Positions 61,636-64,000 of a stretch of DNA of 64,000 nucleotides are shown piece by piece. Position numbers and translations under genes: made by a program. The stretch is taken from positions 62,001-126,000 of the forward strand of contig CAZWPX010000002.1 of assembly GCA_964636125.1 (NCBI GenBank), written 5' to 3'. Position 1 is the stretch's first letter. Every line of letters begins with the position of its first letter. The notes below the pieces were generated by a model. The model ran no database searches. It was not told where the DNA came from and saw only the letters and a program-made list of their open reading frames with translations. The stretch is from CAJINA01 sp964636125 (lineage in GTDB: Bacteria; Desulfobacterota; Desulfobacteria; Desulfobacterales; CAJINA01).

Positions 61636-61885
61636 GTGAACATCGAATATGGTGCTATCGCACCAATACAACCCTGAACTTTGAACATTGAACATCGAAC
61701 GTCCAACATCGAATAAGGTGCTGGCGCCCCAGTACAAACCTGAACTTTGAACATTGAACATCGAACGTCCAACATCGAATAAGGTGCTGACGCACTATTT
61801 TGGATCAATACCAAACACCAATAGCCACCGCAGGCGATCCTTAGTTCAAAGTTCGATGTTGGGCGTTCGATGTTCAGCGTTCAGT
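61636..61885. repeat. Tandem GAACATTGAACATCGAAC repeat cluster
   Basis: A 66-bp unit at 61675-61740 is repeated at 61741-61795 (TGAACTTTGAACATTGAAC, ATCGAACGTCCAACATCGAA, TAAGGTGCTG), with a partial third copy at 61636-61674. An inverted relative (TTCAAAGTTCGATGTTGGGC, GTTCGATGTTCAGCGTTCAG) at 61845-61885 runs into glpB and supplies its TGA stop. The gene-free stretch 61571-61873 is filled by this cluster. Confidence 0.75.
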
Positions 61886-63163
61886 TTTGTCGGCCATCGC
61901 TTCCACCGCGGCATACGCCGTAGCAATCGCCAGGCCGCTACCGCACTTCTGGCGCATCCAATCCTGGTGCGCCAGGATGGATCCAGCCGCGTATAGGTTC
62001 TCAAAGGCCGGTCGGCCACTTTCAGCCAGCGGTCTGAAGGTGTCATCCGTTTCCAGGCCGGCCTGGTTTACACGGTGACCCCGGGGATCTAAGAAATAAC
62101 GTCGATGCCATCTGTTCCGGGACCGGGGCTGGAACACCGGCAGCCCGAAAAGAGGTTCATGGATACCATCCTGGTCGGCCAGCAGGGCTTTACCAAGAAA
62201 CCGCCCCCCGGCAAACAGAACCCTGTCAGCCCGGAGGCTGTCCGCTCCGGGGTTCGCCTCCAGGGTGAGGGTAAATCCCCCGCTTTTCGAGGACCTGACC
62301 GCCGACACTCTTTTCTCCCGAAAAAACCGGACGCCCAAGGCCGGAATCTGCTCCGCGAACACCTCCCGCAGGCGCAGCCCGGGAACACCGGGCGGCATGG
62401 TGGGGATTTCAAATACCGGGCGGCCGAGAATCCGGGCAAGCGCTGCAACCGTTTCCGGACTGCGCCGGATCCCCAGGATCGCCGGCAGGCCCACCATCCG
62501 GGTATCTTGCAGGTGGGGTTCTATCCGGGCGGCCAGATTTTCAAGGTTCTGGTGCAATTCAAGCTGCCGGGCCATGGTTTCGGTGTAAAGCTCAGAGAGG
62601 TGTTGGCTTTCCGGGAAATCAATGCTGACCGTGCGTAATTTCGGCCAGTTCCGGGCGTGCACGGCGGCAATCTGCCGGGCGCTGAACCCACGTAGGCCCC
62701 GGATATCCACCAGCAGACAGCTTTTTTTGTCTTGCAGCGCCTGCACCCCGGCCCACATGGTCTGCGGTACGCCGTAAGTCGGCTTAACGGTCCCCAGGGG
62801 TGTCAGGACGGTGCTGTTGCAATCCTTGCTGCACCGATACGGCAGCCCCGCAGCAACCAGAAAATCAAGGAACTCGTCCATTGCCAGCTGGATCTTGCCC
62901 GGTCTGATCCGTGCCAGGGGGTGATCGGAGTCACGTCCAGCCAAATGAGCCAACCCCTCCCAGGGGTTTTTCAATAAATTCTTTTCGGCCTGTGGATACA
63001 CCCCCAGAAGGTCCAGGTAGCCGCTGGCGAAAATTATTTCACCGGTCTCGCCGACCTGGGCGGTGGACAACCCTCGACCGGCGGCAAACACGGCCGCTGC
63101 CGTGCCGGCCATCCCGGTTCCGATCACCGCCAGGTCAAACGTATGCTTATCCTCAAGGTCCAT
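61874..63163 (-). CDS. glpB: Anaerobic glycerol-3-phosphate dehydrogenase subunit B
   Basis: The 429-residue flavoprotein has the dinucleotide motif DLAVIGTGMAGTAAAVFAA, FASGYLDLLG, CNSTVLTPLGTVKPTYGVPQTMW (shown in part), LPAILGIRRSPE and a C-terminal LYAAGSILAHQDW with GSGLAIATAYAA. GlpB joins GlpA and, usually, GlpC to oxidise glycerol-3-phosphate and pass electrons to quinone. glpA lies just upstream; no glpC is visible downstream. The stop codon and last residues (KTER) lie within the GAAC repeat, so the C-terminus may be altered. Confidence 0.92.
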   Translation of the reverse strand: MDLEDKHTFDLAVIGTGMAGTAAAVFAAGRGLSTAQVGETGEIIFASGYLDLLGVYPQAEKNLLKNPWEGLAHLAGRDSDHPLARIRPGKIQLAMDEFLDFLVAAGLPYRCSKDCNSTVLTPLGTVKPTYGVPQTMWAGVQALQDKKSCLLVDIRGLRGFSARQIAAVHARNWPKLRTVSIDFPESQHLSELYTETMARQLELHQNLENLAARIEPHLQDTRMVGLPAILGIRRSPETVAALARILGRPVFEIPTMPPGVPGLRLREVFAEQIPALGVRFFREKRVSAVRSSKSGGFTLTLEANPGADSLRADRVLFAGGRFLGKALLADQDGIHEPLFGLPVFQPRSRNRWHRRYFLDPRGHRVNQAGLETDDTFRPLAESGRPAFENLYAAGSILAHQDWMRQKCGSGLAIATAYAAVEAMADKTER

Positions 63164-63216
63164 AGCTCAGCGCAATCACTTTCCCCTATGAAGGGTCTTT
63201 TGTAATGTTAAAGTTT

Positions 63217-64000
63217 CTATAATTCCAGGCTGAAAAACCCGCAATGCAGCGCTTCCTGCAATTCCTCCTGGACCTGCGGGGTGCCCCACAGCACCGGGCG
63301 GATGCCTTTCCAACGCCCTTTGAGAAACAGCTTCAAGTCATTCAGGCCGGCGCAGTCCTCATAAATACCCTGGTTATAGAGATGCGCCACCGTGCGCACC
63401 CCGCAAAACACACCCTGGCAGGTGCCTTTACCCAACCGGCTGCGCAGGCCGACCGCCTTCAGGTCCGCCCGGTCACCGACCACCCCCATGGATTCCACAA
63501 TACTGTCCACCGCGCCCCGGGGCACCATCTCACATTCACACAGAAACATATCCCGGGGTGCCTGCGCCTGCATCCACTCTCTGGGCGCCAGCCCGGGTTG
63601 TGTCCACTGGCAGGCCCGGGTGGCGTCCAATGGCCGGGAACGGGTCTGACAGGGAGCGTTCACCCCCAGGCGGCCGCACACCAGGTCGGCAGCCTTTTCC
63701 GCCATCAGGCGAAATGTGGTGAGTTTACCGCCGGTGATGGTGGCAAAATTTGTCAGTCCGTCAACCGCGTGATCCAGCAGCACGAACCCGCGGCTGACCC
63801 GGCGCGCATCACCTTTGCGCCCGGATCCAACCAGCGGCCGAACCCCCGTGTAGGCTCTCAGGCAGCGCGTGCCGGCCAGAACAGGCAGCATGGCCCGGGC
63901 CTCGGCCAGAATGGCATCCACTTCCGCAATGGTGGGGCGGATATCGTTGAGGTCATCAACCTGGATAGAGGTTGTCCCCAGAATAGACACCGTACCCCCG
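63217..64000 (-). CDS. glpA: Anaerobic glycerol-3-phosphate dehydrogenase subunit A, C-terminal part (runs off the window)
   Basis: The frame is open to the window end, reading GGTVSILGTTSIQVDD, then IRPT, LRAYTGVRPLV, and TITGGKLTTFRLMAEKAADLVC. A BFD-like [2Fe-2S] domain follows, with FLCECEMVPRGAVDSIV and GTCQGVFCGVRTV. This is the C-terminal 260 residues of GlpA, the FAD subunit that oxidises glycerol-3-phosphate to dihydroxyacetone phosphate. The N-terminal FAD-binding part lies beyond 64000. It precedes glpB by 53 bp. Confidence 0.92.
   Translation of the reverse strand, partial: GGTVSILGTTSIQVDDLNDIRPTIAEVDAILAEARAMLPVLAGTRCLRAYTGVRPLVGSGRKGDARRVSRGFVLLDHAVDGLTNFATITGGKLTTFRLMAEKAADLVCGRLGVNAPCQTRSRPLDATRACQWTQPGLAPREWMQAQAPRDMFLCECEMVPRGAVDSIVESMGVVGDRADLKAVGLRSRLGKGTCQGVFCGVRTVAHLYNQGIYEDCAGLNDLKLFLKGRWKGIRPVLWGTPQVQEELQEALHCGFFSLEL

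Noticed and set aside
61636..61885. CRISPR array at the GAAC repeat cluster
   Set aside because: The units are 66 bp with no regular unique spacers, no cas genes are near, and the same words are scattered across the window.

Overview
The window looks like a draft-genome scaffold from a strictly anaerobic deltaproteobacterium (Desulfobacterota, most likely Desulfobacterales). The evidence is a HypD-type glycyl radical enzyme with its activase, GlpA/GlpB-type anaerobic glycerol-3-phosphate dehydrogenase, large hybrid histidine kinases, a probable selenocysteine protein, an archaeal/eukaryotic-type ProRS beside ispG and a (p)ppGpp synthetase, and several families of short interspersed repeats. 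The taxonomy is inferred from gene content only. One run of 100 N (26529-26628) is flanked by an exact 55-bp duplication and is probably a false gap.

Layout. 0-4.4 kb (minus): activase, glycyl radical enzyme, FadR-type regulator and the start of an ornithine cyclodeaminase-family gene, read here as a hydroxyproline/proline-type amino-acid cluster. 4.7-18.4 kb (plus): a periplasmic binding protein followed by a phosphorelay array (four histidine kinases, three of them with REC domains at the N-terminus, and two stand-alone receivers). ATTGAA-type repeats lie between these genes, supply stop codons and interrupt one kinase ATPase domain. 18.4-27.4 kb (minus): an enoyl/acrylyl-type reductase, a complete branched-chain amino-acid type ABC transporter with a FadR-family regulator and two matching palindromes, a cupin, RidA, DUF190 and the fluoride channel CrcB. 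27.7-35.4 kb: a TPR lipoprotein with a promoter implying a leaderless mRNA, an orphan NorQ/NorD-like AAA+/VWA pair, a TraB/PrgY-family protein and PurN.

35.5-44 kb: thioredoxin, BamD, ribosomal protein L28, an ispG-proS-relA/spoT operon and an MltF-like transglycosylase. 44-54.5 kb (minus): a long housekeeping run rpmF-fabG-acpP-fabF-rpiB-glyA-comEB-nrdR-ribD-ribE-ribBA-ribH-nusB-MBL hydrolase, joining fatty-acid, one-carbon/nucleotide and riboflavin synthesis. 54.9-64 kb: gltX, tRNA-Gln(CTG), a shortened GNAT gene, a HpcH/HpaI aldolase, an ADP-ribosylglycohydrolase, a short thioredoxin-fold lipoprotein read through an in-frame UGA (UPYC motif with a hairpin behind it), an MFS transporter without an ordinary start codon, a rhomboid-like protein without the catalytic serine, glpB and the 3' part of glpA.

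Most interesting: the UPYC selenoprotein candidate; the repeat family that ends or interrupts genes, including loss of the G1-box Asp in one kinase; the HypD-like cluster; and the paired GTCCA-N4-TGGAC sites in the transporter locus.
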